DNA of 64,000 nucleotides from Actinacidiphila epipremni (GCF_012034175.1 NZ_JAATEJ010000001.1:496001-560000), one strand, 5' to 3'; positions 41,373-51,397 are shown, counted from the stretch's first letter. The notes: generated from the letters alone by a model not told the origin. A program made the numbers and translations.

Positions 41373-41867
41373 GTGACGACACGTGGTGTTCTGTACGTGC
41401 ACGCCGCTCCGCGCGCCCTGTGCCCGCATGTCGAATGGGCCGTCGCGGGCGTCCTCGGCGTGCGCGTGAGCCTGGACTGGATCCGCCAGCCGGCGGCACC
41501 GGGCACATGGCGGGCCGAGTTCTCCTGGCAGGGCGAACCGGGCACCGCCTCCAAACTGGCGTCCGCGCTGCGCGGCTGGCAGATGCTGCGCTTCGAGGTC
41601 ACCGCGGAGCCGTGCGCCGGCGCGGAGGGCGAGCGCTACAGCGCCACGCCCGACCTCGGCATCTTCCACGCCGTCATCGGCATGCACGGCGACATCCTCA
41701 TCCCCGAGGACCGGCTGCGCGCCGCCATGCAGCGCGCCCGCAAGGGCGAGGCCGACCTGGAGGCCGAACTCGCCCGCCTGCTCGGCAAGCCGTGGGACGA
41801 CGAGCTGGAGCCGTTCCGCTACGCGGGTGAGGGCGCGCCCGTGCGGTGGCTGCACCAGGTGGTCTGA
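41373..41867 (+). CDS. DUF3145 protein
   Basis: A 164-residue protein: TTRGVLYVHAAPRALCPHVEWAVAGVLG, RQPAAPGTWRAEFSWQG, WQMLRFEVTAEPC, YSATPDLGIFHAVIGMHGDILIPEDRLR. This is the DUF3145 family, conserved single-copy in actinobacteria with no assigned function. GTG with GGAGG spaced four bases. It lies alone in a low-GC-flanked region where transcription may begin around 41250. Confidence 0.88.
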   Translation: MTTRGVLYVHAAPRALCPHVEWAVAGVLGVRVSLDWIRQPAAPGTWRAEFSWQGEPGTASKLASALRGWQMLRFEVTAEPCAGAEGERYSATPDLGIFHAVIGMHGDILIPEDRLRAAMQRARKGEADLEAELARLLGKPWDDELEPFRYAGEGAPVRWLHQVV

Positions 41868-41960
41868 CGCCGCGACGCCCCACGAGCCGGCCCGGCGCGC
41901 CCGGCGGGTAACCCGTTTGGTCCCTGCCGCGCGGAGCACCCCGCGTCGTAGCCTGCGGGC

Positions 41961-42860
41961 ATGTCCGACTCACTCACCGTAGCGGTCCTCGGCACCGGCC
42001 TGATGGGCGCCGGCATGGCCCGCAACCTGTCCGCCGCCGGCCACCGGGTCCGCGCGTGGAACCGCACGGTCGCCAAAGCGCAGCCGCTCGCCGCCGACGG
42101 CATCGAGGTGGTCAGGAATCCCGCGGACGCCGTGCGGGAGGCCGACGCGGTGCTGACCATGCTCATGGACGGCCCGGCCACCCTGGAGGTGCTCACCGCC
42201 GCCGGGCCCGCGCTCACCGCCGGCACGGTGTGGCTGCAGACCGGCACGGTCGGGCCCGAAGCCCAGGCGGTGCTCGCCGCCCGCGCCGCCGAGCTGGGCC
42301 TGCGCTTCTTCGACTCGCCCGTGCTCGGTACGCGCTCGGTCGCCGACGCCGGCGACCTCACCGTGCTGGCCGCCGGGCCCGAGGAGGCCCGCCCGGTCGC
42401 CGCCCGGGTCTTCGACGCCGTCGGCGGCCGTACGCTGTGGCTGCCCGGCCCCGCGGAGAAGGGCCCCGCGAGCCGGCTCAAGCTCGTCCTCAACAACTGG
42501 GTGCTGGCCCTGACCGCCGCGACCGGCGAGACCCTGGCCCTGGCCAAGGCGCTCGACGTGGACCCCCAGCGCTTCCTCGACGCCATCGAGGGCGGCTCCA
42601 TGGACTCCGCCTACCTGCGGACGAAGGCCAAGGCCATCCTCGACGGCGACTACACCGCGAGCTTCACCGTCCAGGGCGCCGCCAAGGACCTCGACCTCGT
42701 CGTCGCCGCCGGCGAGTCCGCCGGCGTCCGCATGGACCTCGCCGCGGCCGGCTCCGCCCGCTTCCGCCGCGCCGCGGCCCAGGGCCACGGCAACGACGAC
42801 ATGGCCGCCGGCTACTTCGCGAGCTGGGAGGGCCAGCCGGGCCCCACAAGAGCCCCGTAG
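41961..42860 (+). CDS. Beta-hydroxyacid dehydrogenase family oxidoreductase
   Basis: A 299-residue NAD(P)-dependent enzyme like 3-hydroxyisobutyrate dehydrogenase. The N-terminal Rossmann loop is VAVLGTGLMGAGMARNL, followed by GHRVRAWNRT, whose Arg suggests NADP(H). The catalytic Lys is in SRLKLVLNNWV, and the C-terminal helical domain includes KDLDLVVAAGESAGV. It may act on a beta-hydroxy acid or a small aldehyde or imine. A strong bidirectional terminator follows. Confidence 0.9.
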   Translation: MSDSLTVAVLGTGLMGAGMARNLSAAGHRVRAWNRTVAKAQPLAADGIEVVRNPADAVREADAVLTMLMDGPATLEVLTAAGPALTAGTVWLQTGTVGPEAQAVLAARAAELGLRFFDSPVLGTRSVADAGDLTVLAAGPEEARPVAARVFDAVGGRTLWLPGPAEKGPASRLKLVLNNWVLALTAATGETLALAKALDVDPQRFLDAIEGGSMDSAYLRTKAKAILDGDYTASFTVQGAAKDLDLVVAAGESAGVRMDLAAAGSARFRRAAAQGHGNDDMAAGYFASWEGQPGPTRAP

Positions 42861-42902
42861 AGGGACCCGTAAACGGACCCGTAAAAGGGCCCCGCAAAAC
42901 GC

Positions 42903-42935
42903 CGGGTGCCCCGGCCATGGCGGCCGGGGCACCCG
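42903..42935. terminator. Bidirectional hairpin terminator between the dehydrogenase and fabF
   Basis: A perfect 14-bp stem CGGGTGCCCCGGCC/GGCCGGGGCACCCG with loop ATGGC between convergent genes. Before it, 42855-42895 repeats 'gggacccgtaaa'-like units. Confidence 0.85.
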
Positions 42936-42948
42936 TGTCAGGAGTCGC

Positions 42949-44217
42949 TCAGACCTGCCAGCTGCGCAGCGCCAGCACCACGTTGTGGCCGCCGAAGCCG
43001 AAGGAGTCGTTCAGGGCCGCGATCGAGCCCTCGGGGAGCGGGCGCGGCTTGTCGCGGACGATGTCCGCGTCGGCCTCCGGGTCCGGGTCGACCAGGTTGA
43101 TGGTCGGCGGGGCGATGCGGTGGTAGAGGGCGAGCACGCTCGCGACCGTCTCGATGCCGCCGGCTCCGCCCAGCAGATGCCCGGTCATGGACTTCGTCGC
43201 GGACACCGCCATGTGGTCCACGTCGTCGCCGAAGACCTGGCGCAGCGCCTTGATCTCCGCCACATCACCCTGCGGGGTGGACGTCGCGTGCGCGTTGACG
43301 TGCACGATCTCCGCGGGCTTGAGGTCGGAGCCGTCCAGCAGGTGCTGCAGGGCCGCCGCGATGCCGCGCCCGGTGGGCTCCGGCTGGGTGATGTGGTGGG
43401 CGTCGGCGGAGATGCCCTGCCCTATCACCTCGGCGTACACCCGGGCGCCGCGCGCCCTGGCGTGCTCCACGGACTCCAGCACGACCACGCCCGCGCCCTC
43501 GCCGAGCACGAAGCCGTCACGTCCCGCGTCGTACGGGCGCGAGGCGCCCTGCGGGTCGTCGTTCTTCTTGGACATCGCCATCATGTTGCCGAAGGCGACG
43601 ATGGGCAGCGGGTGGACCGCCGCCTCGGTGCCGCCGGCCACGACGACGTCGGCGCGGCCGGTGCGGATCATCTCCACCGCGTAGCCGATCGCCTCCGCGC
43701 CCGAGGCGCACGCGCTGACCGGGGTGTGGACACCCGCCCGCGCGTTGATGTCGATCCCGACGTTGGCCGCCGGGCTGTTGGGCATGAGCATCGGCACGGT
43801 GTGCGGGGAGACCTTGCGGACGCCCTGCTCCTTGAGCACGTCGTACTGCCCGAGCAGCGTCGTCACCCCGCCGATGCCGGACGCGACGACCGCGCCGAGC
43901 CGGTCCGGGTCGACCGCCGGGTCCTCGCCCGCCTTCGCGGTGAAGCCGGCGTCCGCCCACGCCTCACGCGCCGCGATCAGCGCGAACTGCGCGCTGCGGT
44001 CCAGCTTGCGGGCCAGCGGCCGGGGCAGGACCTCCCCGGGCTCCACGGCGATCTGCGCGGCGATCCGCACGGGCAGCTCGGCCGCCCAGTCCTGTTCCAG
44101 CGGGCGCACACCTGACCGGCCGGCAAGCAGCGCCTCCCAGGTCGACGCGCTGTCGCCACCCAGCGGTGTGGTTGCTCCGATACCGGTGACGACCACGGTG
44201 CGATTGGTCGGGCTCAC
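42949..44217 (-). CDS. fabF: 3-oxoacyl-ACP synthase II
   Basis: A 422-residue condensing enzyme of fatty acid synthesis that extends acyl-ACP with malonyl-ACP. The Cys-His-His triad is visible: Cys in SACASGAEAIGYA, His in NAHATSTPQGD and His in SMTGHLLGGAGG. N-terminus VVVTGIGATTPLG and C-terminus LNDSFGFGGHN are standard. Last gene of the fabD-fabH-acpP-fabF cluster; a 130-base gap separates it from acpP. Confidence 0.97.
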   Translation of the reverse strand: MSPTNRTVVVTGIGATTPLGGDSASTWEALLAGRSGVRPLEQDWAAELPVRIAAQIAVEPGEVLPRPLARKLDRSAQFALIAAREAWADAGFTAKAGEDPAVDPDRLGAVVASGIGGVTTLLGQYDVLKEQGVRKVSPHTVPMLMPNSPAANVGIDINARAGVHTPVSACASGAEAIGYAVEMIRTGRADVVVAGGTEAAVHPLPIVAFGNMMAMSKKNDDPQGASRPYDAGRDGFVLGEGAGVVVLESVEHARARGARVYAEVIGQGISADAHHITQPEPTGRGIAAALQHLLDGSDLKPAEIVHVNAHATSTPQGDVAEIKALRQVFGDDVDHMAVSATKSMTGHLLGGAGGIETVASVLALYHRIAPPTINLVDPDPEADADIVRDKPRPLPEGSIAALNDSFGFGGHNVVLALRSWQV

Positions 44218-44347
44218 AGGAATGACTCTCCACTCTAGAAGGGCGGGCGACAGGCGCGTCGTCCCGGTTGCCGATCCCGCCGGCCGCGGTGCGCAGCCGG
44301 TCGCGGGATCGTTTCGGCCCAGATGCCCTGGGGCGGCTCCGCCGCCG

Positions 44348-44599
44348 TCAGGCCTTCTGCTGGGCCTTGAGGATGTAGTCGGCCGCGTCGCCGACCGTCT
44401 TGAGGTTCTTCACGTCGTCGTCCGGGATCTTCACACCGAACTGCTCCTCGGCCGCCACGACGACCTCGACCATCGACAGCGAGTCGACGTCCAGGTCGTC
44501 GGTGAAGGACTTGTCGAGCTTGACGTCCTCGGTGGGGATGCCGGCGATCTCGTTCACGATGTCGGCGAGACCGGCGACGATCTCTTCCTGGGTGGCCAT
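44348..44599 (-). CDS. acpP: Acyl carrier protein
   Basis: An 83-residue acidic helical protein with the phosphopantetheine attachment motif DVDSLSM (Ser40) and the usual FGVKIPDDD and LKTVGDAADYI. It carries growing acyl chains for FabD, FabH and FabF, encoded around it. Start ATG; upstream leader of about 70 bases after fabH. Confidence 0.97.
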   Translation of the reverse strand: MATQEEIVAGLADIVNEIAGIPTEDVKLDKSFTDDLDVDSLSMVEVVVAAEEQFGVKIPDDDVKNLKTVGDAADYILKAQQKA

Positions 44600-44669
44600 T
44601 GTGTACGGCGCTCCTTGATGTGTAACCGTTGACGCGGCGGGCGGGACTGCGGCGCCGCGAGGGGTGTGA

Positions 44670-45680
44670 CTAGGGGAGAGTAACCACAGTCGCCGCATAG
44701 ACCAGACCCGCCCCGAACCCGATGACCAGGGCGGTGTCCCCGCTCTTGGCCGCACCGGTGGCGAGCAGCCGCTCCATGGCGAGCGGAATGGACGCGGCGG
44801 AGGTGTTGCCGGTGGTCTCGATGTCGCGGGCCACCGCGACATGGTCGGGCAGCTTCAGCGCCTTGATCATCGAGTCGATGATCCGCATGTTCGCCTGGTG
44901 CGGGATGAACGCGTCCAGGTCCTCCGCGGTGATCCCGGCGGCGTCCAGCGCCTCCTGGGCGACCTTGGCCATCTCGAACACCGCCCAGCGGAAGACCGCC
45001 TGGCCCTCCTGGGTGAGCGCGGGGAAGCGCACCTGCTCGGCGGGCGTGTCCCGGTAGACGTCCCAGGGCAGTGTCTGCTTGATGGTCTCGGCTTTGTCGC
45101 CCTCCGAGCCCCACACCGTCGGGCCTATCGCCGGCTCCTGCGACGGGCCGATGATGACCGCGCCCGCGCCGTCGCCGAACAGGAAGGCCGTCGCGCGGTC
45201 CTCCAGGTCGGTGAGGTCGCTCAGCCGCTCCACGCCGATCACCAGCACATACTGCGCGGTGCCGTCGGTGACCATGCCCTTGGCGAGCGTCAGCCCGTAC
45301 GTGAAGCCCGCGCAGCCCGCGGAGATGTCGAAGGCGGCCGGCTTGCCCGCGCCGAGGCGGTAGGCGATGTCGGTCGCGACGGCCGGGGTCTGCTTGAAGT
45401 GCGAGACGGTCGCGACGATGACGGCGTCGATGTCCGAGGCGCTGATCCCGGCGTCCGCGACGGCCTTGCCGCCCGCGGCGATCGACATCTCGGCGACGGT
45501 CTCGTCCGGGCCCGCCCAGTGCCGGCTGGCGATGCCGGACCGCGAGCGGATCCACTCGTCGCTGGAGTCGATGTGCTCCAGGATCACCTCGTTGGGCACC
45601 ACGCGGCTCGGGCGGTAGCCGCCCACACCGAGGATCCGCGCGTACGGGGAGCCCTTGCTCGGGCTGATCTTCGCTGTCAT
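44670..45680 (-). CDS. fabH: 3-oxoacyl-ACP synthase III
   Basis: A 336-residue enzyme that starts fatty acid synthesis by joining acyl-CoA to malonyl-ACP. In Streptomyces branched starters are favoured. Cys in DISAGCAGFTYGL, His in IPHQANMRI and Asn in TGNTSAAS form the triad. Its start overlaps the stop of fabD by 4 bases. Confidence 0.97.
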   Translation of the reverse strand: MTAKISPSKGSPYARILGVGGYRPSRVVPNEVILEHIDSSDEWIRSRSGIASRHWAGPDETVAEMSIAAGGKAVADAGISASDIDAVIVATVSHFKQTPAVATDIAYRLGAGKPAAFDISAGCAGFTYGLTLAKGMVTDGTAQYVLVIGVERLSDLTDLEDRATAFLFGDGAGAVIIGPSQEPAIGPTVWGSEGDKAETIKQTLPWDVYRDTPAEQVRFPALTQEGQAVFRWAVFEMAKVAQEALDAAGITAEDLDAFIPHQANMRIIDSMIKALKLPDHVAVARDIETTGNTSAASIPLAMERLLATGAAKSGDTALVIGFGAGLVYAATVVTLP

Positions 45681-46690
45681 CGCTGCAACGGCTCCTGTTC
45701 GGCGGGGGCTTCGGGTACGGCCGCAGGCACGGTCGCGGGCACGGCGGCGTCGGCCGCGGGCCCGGTGGCGGTGTCGGCCGCGGACTGCGCGAGCTCCGCG
45801 ACCAGCGCGCGGGCCGCTTCCAGGTCGTCGGGGGTCTTCAGCGCCAGCGTCCGCACCCCGGGCAGCGCCCGCTTGGCGAGGCCCACCAGCGTCCCGCCCG
45901 GCGAGACCTCGATGATCGCGGTGACGCCGCGCTCCTTGAACGTCTCCATGCACAGATCCCAGCGGACCGGATGGGACACCTGCGCGACGAGCCGGCGTAC
46001 GACCTCGGCGCCGCTGTCCACAGCTTGCCCGTCGGTGTTGGAAACATACGGCAGCGAAGGGTCGGAAACCGTCAGCGACGGGGCAAGTGCCTCCAGCGTC
46101 GCGACGGCGGGGGCCATGTGGGCGGTGTGGAAGGCGCCGGCGACCTTCAGCGCGATCACCCGGGCCTTCTCGGGCCGGTTCTCGGCGAGCGCGGCCAGCT
46201 GCTCCATGGTGCCGGCGGCCACGATCTGGCCGGCGCCGTTGACGTTGGCCGGGGTCAGGCCGAGGCCCGCCAGGTGCGCCACGACCGCGTCCGGGTCGCC
46301 GCCCAGCACCGCGGACATCCCCGTCGCGGTGACGGCGGCGGCGTCGGCCATGGCCCGGCCGCGGGCCGCCACGAACGTCATGGCGTCATCGGCGGACAGC
46401 ACGCCGGCGAGCACCGCGGCGGTGATCTCGCCGACGCTGTGGCCGGCGACCGCGTCCGGCGTCACGCCGAGCTCGCCCGCCGAGAGCAGGCCGGCCGCCA
46501 CCAGCAGCGGCTGGGCGACCTTGGTGTCGCGGATCTCGTCCGCGTCCGCGGTGGTGCCGTAGCGGGCCAGGTCGAGTCCGGCCGCGTCGGAGAAGCCGGC
46601 GACACGGTCGGCGGCGCCGGGGAGTTCGAGCCAGGGGGCGAGGAAGCCGGGCGTCTGGGCGCCCTGGCCGGGAGCGACGAGTACGAGCAC
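45677..46690 (-). CDS. fabD: Malonyl-CoA:ACP transacylase
   Basis: A 337-residue transacylase that loads malonyl onto ACP. LVLVAPGQGAQTPGF opens the domain, the nucleophile is in GHSVGEITAAV, Arg in ARGRAMADAA and His in VAGAFHTAHM. The C-terminus is extended by about 30 Ala/Pro residues. GTG at 46690 follows GAGAGAG. Its promoter contains a FasR-like operator. Confidence 0.95.
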   Translation of the reverse strand: MLVLVAPGQGAQTPGFLAPWLELPGAADRVAGFSDAAGLDLARYGTTADADEIRDTKVAQPLLVAAGLLSAGELGVTPDAVAGHSVGEITAAVLAGVLSADDAMTFVAARGRAMADAAAVTATGMSAVLGGDPDAVVAHLAGLGLTPANVNGAGQIVAAGTMEQLAALAENRPEKARVIALKVAGAFHTAHMAPAVATLEALAPSLTVSDPSLPYVSNTDGQAVDSGAEVVRRLVAQVSHPVRWDLCMETFKERGVTAIIEVSPGGTLVGLAKRALPGVRTLALKTPDDLEAARALVAELAQSAADTATGPAADAAVPATVPAAVPEAPAEQEPLQR

Positions 46691-46757
46691 GTTCACACTC
46701 TCTCTCGCGGGCGGGGCCGACCGCCCGTGGGGACAGGGACCAAGAACTGTCAGGTGA

Positions 46758-46776
46758 TTTGTGGGTGTCCAACAAA
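46758..46776. promoter_or_regulatory. Candidate FasR operator upstream of fabD
   Basis: TTTGTGGGTGTCCAACAAA, an imperfect inverted repeat (TTTGT/ACAAA with one mismatch further in) 68 bases upstream of the fabD GTG, abutting the 3' end of the regulator gene. FasR of S. coelicolor activates fabDHPF from its promoter region; location and symmetry fit, but I compare from memory only. Confidence 0.5.
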
Positions 46777-46779
46777 CCC

Positions 46780-47985
46780 CTAACCAGGCCGCTCCGTTTC
46801 GGACAGCCTGCCGAGGATCAGGGCGATGCGCAGGGTGAACGCCGAACGGACATCGGAGGGTGACCAACCGGTGACATCGGTCACACGTCGCAGCCGGTAG
46901 CGAACGGTATTGGGGTGCACGAACAGCATCCGCGCGGCCCCCTCCAGGGAGGACGCCTGCTCCAGATAGACACTCAGCGTCTCCAGCAGCGCGGAGCCCG
47001 CTTCCTCCAGGGGCCTGTAGATCTCCTCCACCAACTGCTCACGGGCCTGCCGGTCGCCGGCCATCGCCCGCTCCGGCAGCAGGTCGTCGGAGGACACCGG
47101 GCGCGGCGCGTCCGGCCAGGCGTGGCAGGCCCGCAGGCCAGCCGCCGCGGCCTGCGCCGAGCGCGTCGCCGACAACAGGTCGCCGACCACCGGGCCCGCC
47201 ACCACGGGGCCCGGCGCGAACGGCCCGATCAGCGCCTTCGCCACCTTGACGGGATCGCCGTCGCCGCCGGCCACCACGACCAGCCGCTCGCCCAGGACGC
47301 CGGTGAGCACCTGGAGCTTGGCGTGCCGGGAGGCCCGGCGGATCGCCTCCACGGTCAGCTCGCTGTCGCCGTTGGGCGCGGTGCCGAGCACCACCACGAT
47401 CTTGTCCGGCGAGTTCCAGCCCAGCGCCGCCGCGCGCGACAGCACGCCCTCGTCGGCCTCGCCGGACAGCACCGCGTTGACCACCAGCGACTCCAGCCGG
47501 GCGTCCCACGCGCCGCGCGCCTCGGCGGCCTGCGCGTACACCTGCGCGGTGGCGAAGGCGATCTCCCGCGCGTAGACCAGCAGCGCCTCGCGCAGCACCG
47601 ACTCGTCGCCGGGGGCGGCGACCTCGTCGATCGCGCCCTCCATGACCTCGATCGTGGTGCGCACCATCTCCACGGTCTGCCGCAGCGAGATCGCCCGGGT
47701 CAGCTCGCGCGGCGCGGTGCCGAACACGTCCGTGCTGATCGCCTGCGGCGCCTCGGGGTGCCGGAACCACTCGGTGAAGGCGGCGATGCCCGCCTGGGCG
47801 ACCAGGCCGATCCAGGAGCGGTTCTCCGGCGGCATCGCCCTGTACCACGGCAGCGACTCATCCATCCGGGCGATCGCCTTGGCGGCGAGCCTCCCGGCGG
47901 ACTTCTCCAGCCTGCGCAGCGTCGCGGAGTGCTCCCCGCGGAGGGGTTCGGCGGGGGGCTGCGGCGGCTGAGAGGCGTCTGGCAC
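46780..47985 (-). CDS. fasR: FasR-type regulator of fatty acid synthesis (PucR-like HTH)
   Basis: A 401-residue regulator immediately upstream of fabD. The C-terminal PucR-like helix-turn-helix reads YLEQASSLEGAARMLFVHPNTVRYRLRRVTDVTG. The N-terminal half is helical (ENRSWIGLVAQAGIAAFTEWF) and the middle holds a GGDEF-like CdaR-type fold (KIVVVLGTAPNGDSEL, LGERLVVVAGGDGD). Position before fabDHPF and overall pattern identify FasR, an activator of the cluster. GTG start with GGGGGG upstream. Confidence 0.92.
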   Translation of the reverse strand: MPDASQPPQPPAEPLRGEHSATLRRLEKSAGRLAAKAIARMDESLPWYRAMPPENRSWIGLVAQAGIAAFTEWFRHPEAPQAISTDVFGTAPRELTRAISLRQTVEMVRTTIEVMEGAIDEVAAPGDESVLREALLVYAREIAFATAQVYAQAAEARGAWDARLESLVVNAVLSGEADEGVLSRAAALGWNSPDKIVVVLGTAPNGDSELTVEAIRRASRHAKLQVLTGVLGERLVVVAGGDGDPVKVAKALIGPFAPGPVVAGPVVGDLLSATRSAQAAAAGLRACHAWPDAPRPVSSDDLLPERAMAGDRQAREQLVEEIYRPLEEAGSALLETLSVYLEQASSLEGAARMLFVHPNTVRYRLRRVTDVTGWSPSDVRSAFTLRIALILGRLSETERPG

Positions 47986-48063
47986 GCCCCCCAGCCTATG
48001 GGGTCGGTTTTTCCGGCTTCGCCGGACGCCCGCCGTGGCCCGTCCGGGGGATACGGTGAGGGC

Positions 48064-48762
48064 ATGATCGACGTGCGGCGGGGCGCGGACCGGCACCGCG
48101 GCGGGGACCCGGCCGCCGGCATCGACACCCGGCACGCCTTCTCCTTCGCCGGCTACTACGACCCGGACGACGTGGGCTTCGGGCTGCTGATGGCCTGCAA
48201 CGAGGAACGGCTCGCGCCGGGCGCGGGATTCGCCGAGCATCCGCACCGGGACGTCGAGATCGTCACGTGGGTGATCGAGGGTGAGCTCGAACACGTCGGC
48301 CCCGACGGGAGCCCGGTACGGCTCGGGGCGGGCGCCGCGCAGGCGCTGAGCGCGGGCGGCGGGGTCCGGCACGTCGAGCGCAACGGTGGGGCTGCGCCCC
48401 TGCGCTTCCTCCAGATGTGGCTGCACCCCGCCGTCTACGGCGCCGCGCCGTCGTACGCCGCCACGCCGCCGCTGCCGCCGGCGCCGGGCCTCACCCCGCT
48501 CGCCTCCGGCGCGCTCCCCGAGGCGCCGCTGCGGCTGCGGCAGCCCGCCGCGACCCTCTTCCTCGGCCGCGGCCCGGCCTCTTTGCCGCCGGCCCCCTTC
48601 GGCTACCTCCACGCCCTCCGCGGCCCGCTGCACCTCGCCGGTGGGACCACCCTGGCCGAGGGCGACGCCGCGAGGCTCACCTCCGAGCCGGTTGCGCTGC
48701 GCGCGGCCCCGGAGGCGGAGTATCTCTTCTGGTCCATGCAATCCGAGCCCTCGTACGGCTGA
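48064..48762 (+). CDS. Pirin-family protein
   Basis: A 232-residue bicupin-like protein. FAEHPHRDVEIVTWVIEGELEHVG contains the metal-binding His pair, and GGGVRHVERN the further ligands of the pirin N-domain. The C-terminal half is more diverged and Pro/Leu-rich. Pirins bind iron and some are quercetin 2,3-dioxygenases or regulators; which applies here is unknown. Divergent from fasR. A long palindromic repeat follows. Confidence 0.85.
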   Translation: MIDVRRGADRHRGGDPAAGIDTRHAFSFAGYYDPDDVGFGLLMACNEERLAPGAGFAEHPHRDVEIVTWVIEGELEHVGPDGSPVRLGAGAAQALSAGGGVRHVERNGGAAPLRFLQMWLHPAVYGAAPSYAATPPLPPAPGLTPLASGALPEAPLRLRQPAATLFLGRGPASLPPAPFGYLHALRGPLHLAGGTTLAEGDAARLTSEPVALRAAPEAEYLFWSMQSEPSYG

Positions 48763-48808
48763 CCCCAGCCCTCCGGGCTGCCCCGTTCCGCCGTCCCGGG
48801 ACCTTCCC

Positions 48809-48915
48809 CCGTCCCGTGGCTGGTCGCGCCGTTCCCCGCGCCCCTGAAAAGCCCACCTCCGCGCGCGAGGGCAACCTCTCAGGGGCGCGGGGAACTGCGC
48901 GACCAGCCGGGACGG
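48809..48915. repeat. Long palindromic intergenic repeat (REP-like), also a terminator structure
   Basis: Outer arms CCGTCCC/GGGACGG, then 30-base inner arms at 48818-48847 and 48879-48908 that differ at a single base, with a 31-base loop. The inner arm core 'cgcgcagttccccgcgcccctga' type recurs around 57505 after the DUF3052 gene, and both are preceded by 'ccctccgggctgccccgttccgccgtc'. This is a dispersed Streptomyces element rather than a one-off terminator. Confidence 0.85.
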
Positions 48916-48951
48916 ACCGGCAGACGCGGGACGGGGGAAAGGGGCAGCCCC

Positions 48952-49770
48952 TTAGGCGCCTGCCTCGGAGAGCACCGCATCCGTCAAAGCCGGCCACGCC
49001 TCCTGGGCCCAGGGGCCGAACGCCCGGTCGGTCAAGGCGGCGCAAGCCACCTTCGCGTGCGGGTCGAACCAGAGGAACGTGCCGGACTGGCCGAAGTGGC
49101 CGAAGGTCGCCGCGGAGGAGCGCGACCCCGTCCAGTGCGGGGACTTGGCGTCCCGGATCTCGAACCCGAGCCCCCAGTCGTTCGCGGCCTGCATGCCGTA
49201 CCCGGGCAGGACCCCGCGCAGCCCCGGGAAGGCGACCTCCAGGGTCGCCGCCGCCACCGTCGAGGGGTGCAGCAGCCGCGGCGCCTGGACCTCCGCGGCG
49301 AAGCGCGCCAGGTCCGCGGCGGTGGACACCGCGCCGGCCGCCGGCGAGCCCCGCAGGGCCGTCGCGCTCATGCCGAGCGGTTCGAGCACCGCCTCGCGCA
49401 GGTAGGAGCCGACGTCCATGCCCGTGGCCCCGGCGATCGTCTCGCCCAGGACCTCGAACCCCGCGTTGGAGTAGATGCGCCGGGTCCCCGGCGCCGCCAT
49501 GACCCGGCGCTCGTCGAACGCCAGCCCCGAGGTGTGCGCGAGCAGGTGCCGTACGGTCGAGCCGTCCGGCCCCGCCGGGTCGTCCAGCTCGTACGCGCCC
49601 TCTTCGTACGCCACGAGCGCCGCGTACGCCACGAGCGGCTTGGTCACCGACGCGAGCGGGAAGGCCAGGTCCTGCGGCCCGTGCGCGCCGGCGACCGTCC
49701 CGTCCGCCCGTACGACGACCGCAGCCGCGTTCGGTACCGGCCACTGATCGATCATCCGCAGGCTGTCCAT
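48952..49770 (-). CDS. Serine hydrolase of the beta-lactamase/penicillin-binding family
   Basis: A 272-residue class C-like hydrolase without signal peptide. SxxK is present as LASVTKPLVAY, the Tyr motif as RIYSNAGFEV and the third-box region as FGHFGQSGTFLWFD (HFGQSG replacing the usual KTG-type box). Such enzymes include esterases, D-amino peptidases and beta-lactamase relatives; the substrate cannot be told. ATG at 49770 or 49755. Divergent from the MerR gene across a 62-base region with an operator-like repeat. Confidence 0.85.
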   Translation of the reverse strand: MDSLRMIDQWPVPNAAAVVVRADGTVAGAHGPQDLAFPLASVTKPLVAYAALVAYEEGAYELDDPAGPDGSTVRHLLAHTSGLAFDERRVMAAPGTRRIYSNAGFEVLGETIAGATGMDVGSYLREAVLEPLGMSATALRGSPAAGAVSTAADLARFAAEVQAPRLLHPSTVAAATLEVAFPGLRGVLPGYGMQAANDWGLGFEIRDAKSPHWTGSRSSAATFGHFGQSGTFLWFDPHAKVACAALTDRAFGPWAQEAWPALTDAVLSEAGA

Positions 49771-49794
49771 GCGGGCGATGCTAACGAACCGCGC

Positions 49795-49825
49795 TTGCTT
49801 CGAGCGCACTCGAAGGACTTAGCGT
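49795..49825 (+). promoter_or_regulatory. MerR-type promoter with 19-bp spacer and CTTCGAG-CGCA-CTCGAAG operator
   Basis: A possible -35 TTGCTT (49795-49800) and -10 TAGCGT (49820-49825) are separated by 19 bases, the elongated spacer typical of MerR-regulated promoters. A perfect 7-4-7 inverted repeat at 49798-49815 overlaps them. Transcription would start at about the ATG (49833), giving a leaderless mRNA. Confidence 0.6.
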
Positions 49826-49832
49826 TAGGACC

Positions 49833-50380
49833 ATGACGGTCGTGCAGATGGTGAAGCAGGAAGCGTCCCCGGAGCAGGAGCAGCACGAGCAGCACGGGCA
49901 GCAGGAGCAGCAGCGGGAGAGCCGGCAGGAAGCCGCGCGGCGCGCGTCCGCCGCGGCGCGGTGCGAGGCGCCGTCGCCGTATCCGCGGCCCGACGGCAGC
50001 GACCAGTACACGATCAGCGAGGTCGCCGAGCTCACCGGGCTCAGCGCCCACACACTGCGCTGGTACGAGCGGATCGGGCTGATGCCGCACGTGGGCCGCT
50101 CCACCACCGGGCAGCGCCGGTTCAGCAACCGCGACCTGGACTGGCTGGCCTTCGTCGGCAAGCTGCGGCTGACCGGGATGCCGGTCGCCGACATGGTGAC
50201 GTACGCCGAGATGGTCAGGGCCGGGCAGCGCACGTTCGCGCAGCGCAAGGAGCTGCTGGAGGCGACCCGGGTGGACGTCGTGCAGCGCATCGCCGAGCTT
50301 CAGGACACCCTGACGGTGCTCGACCACAAGATCGCAACGTACGCGGGCGCCGAGCCGGCGCCGGAGAGGACAGGTGCGTG

Positions 50381-50381
<1 letters not shown>
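49833..50381 (+). CDS. MerR-family regulator with Gln/Glu-rich N-terminal extension
   Basis: A 182-residue regulator. After an unusual low-complexity extension rich in Gln and Glu (residues 6-45) comes the MerR helix-turn-helix (YTISEVAELTGLSAHTLRWYERIGLM, GQRRFSNRDLDWLAFVGKLRLTGM) and a coiled dimerisation helix (DVVQRIAELQDTLTVLDHKIATY). Residues for metal binding are absent. The next gene, an aldo/keto reductase, overlaps by one base (TGATG), so it is the likely target. No ribosome site precedes the ATG, in line with a leaderless transcript. Confidence 0.9.

Positions 50382-51397
<1,016 letters not shown>

Noticed and set aside
48809..48915. Insertion sequence
   Set aside because: No transposase and no target duplication; the structure is a palindrome, better called REP-like.
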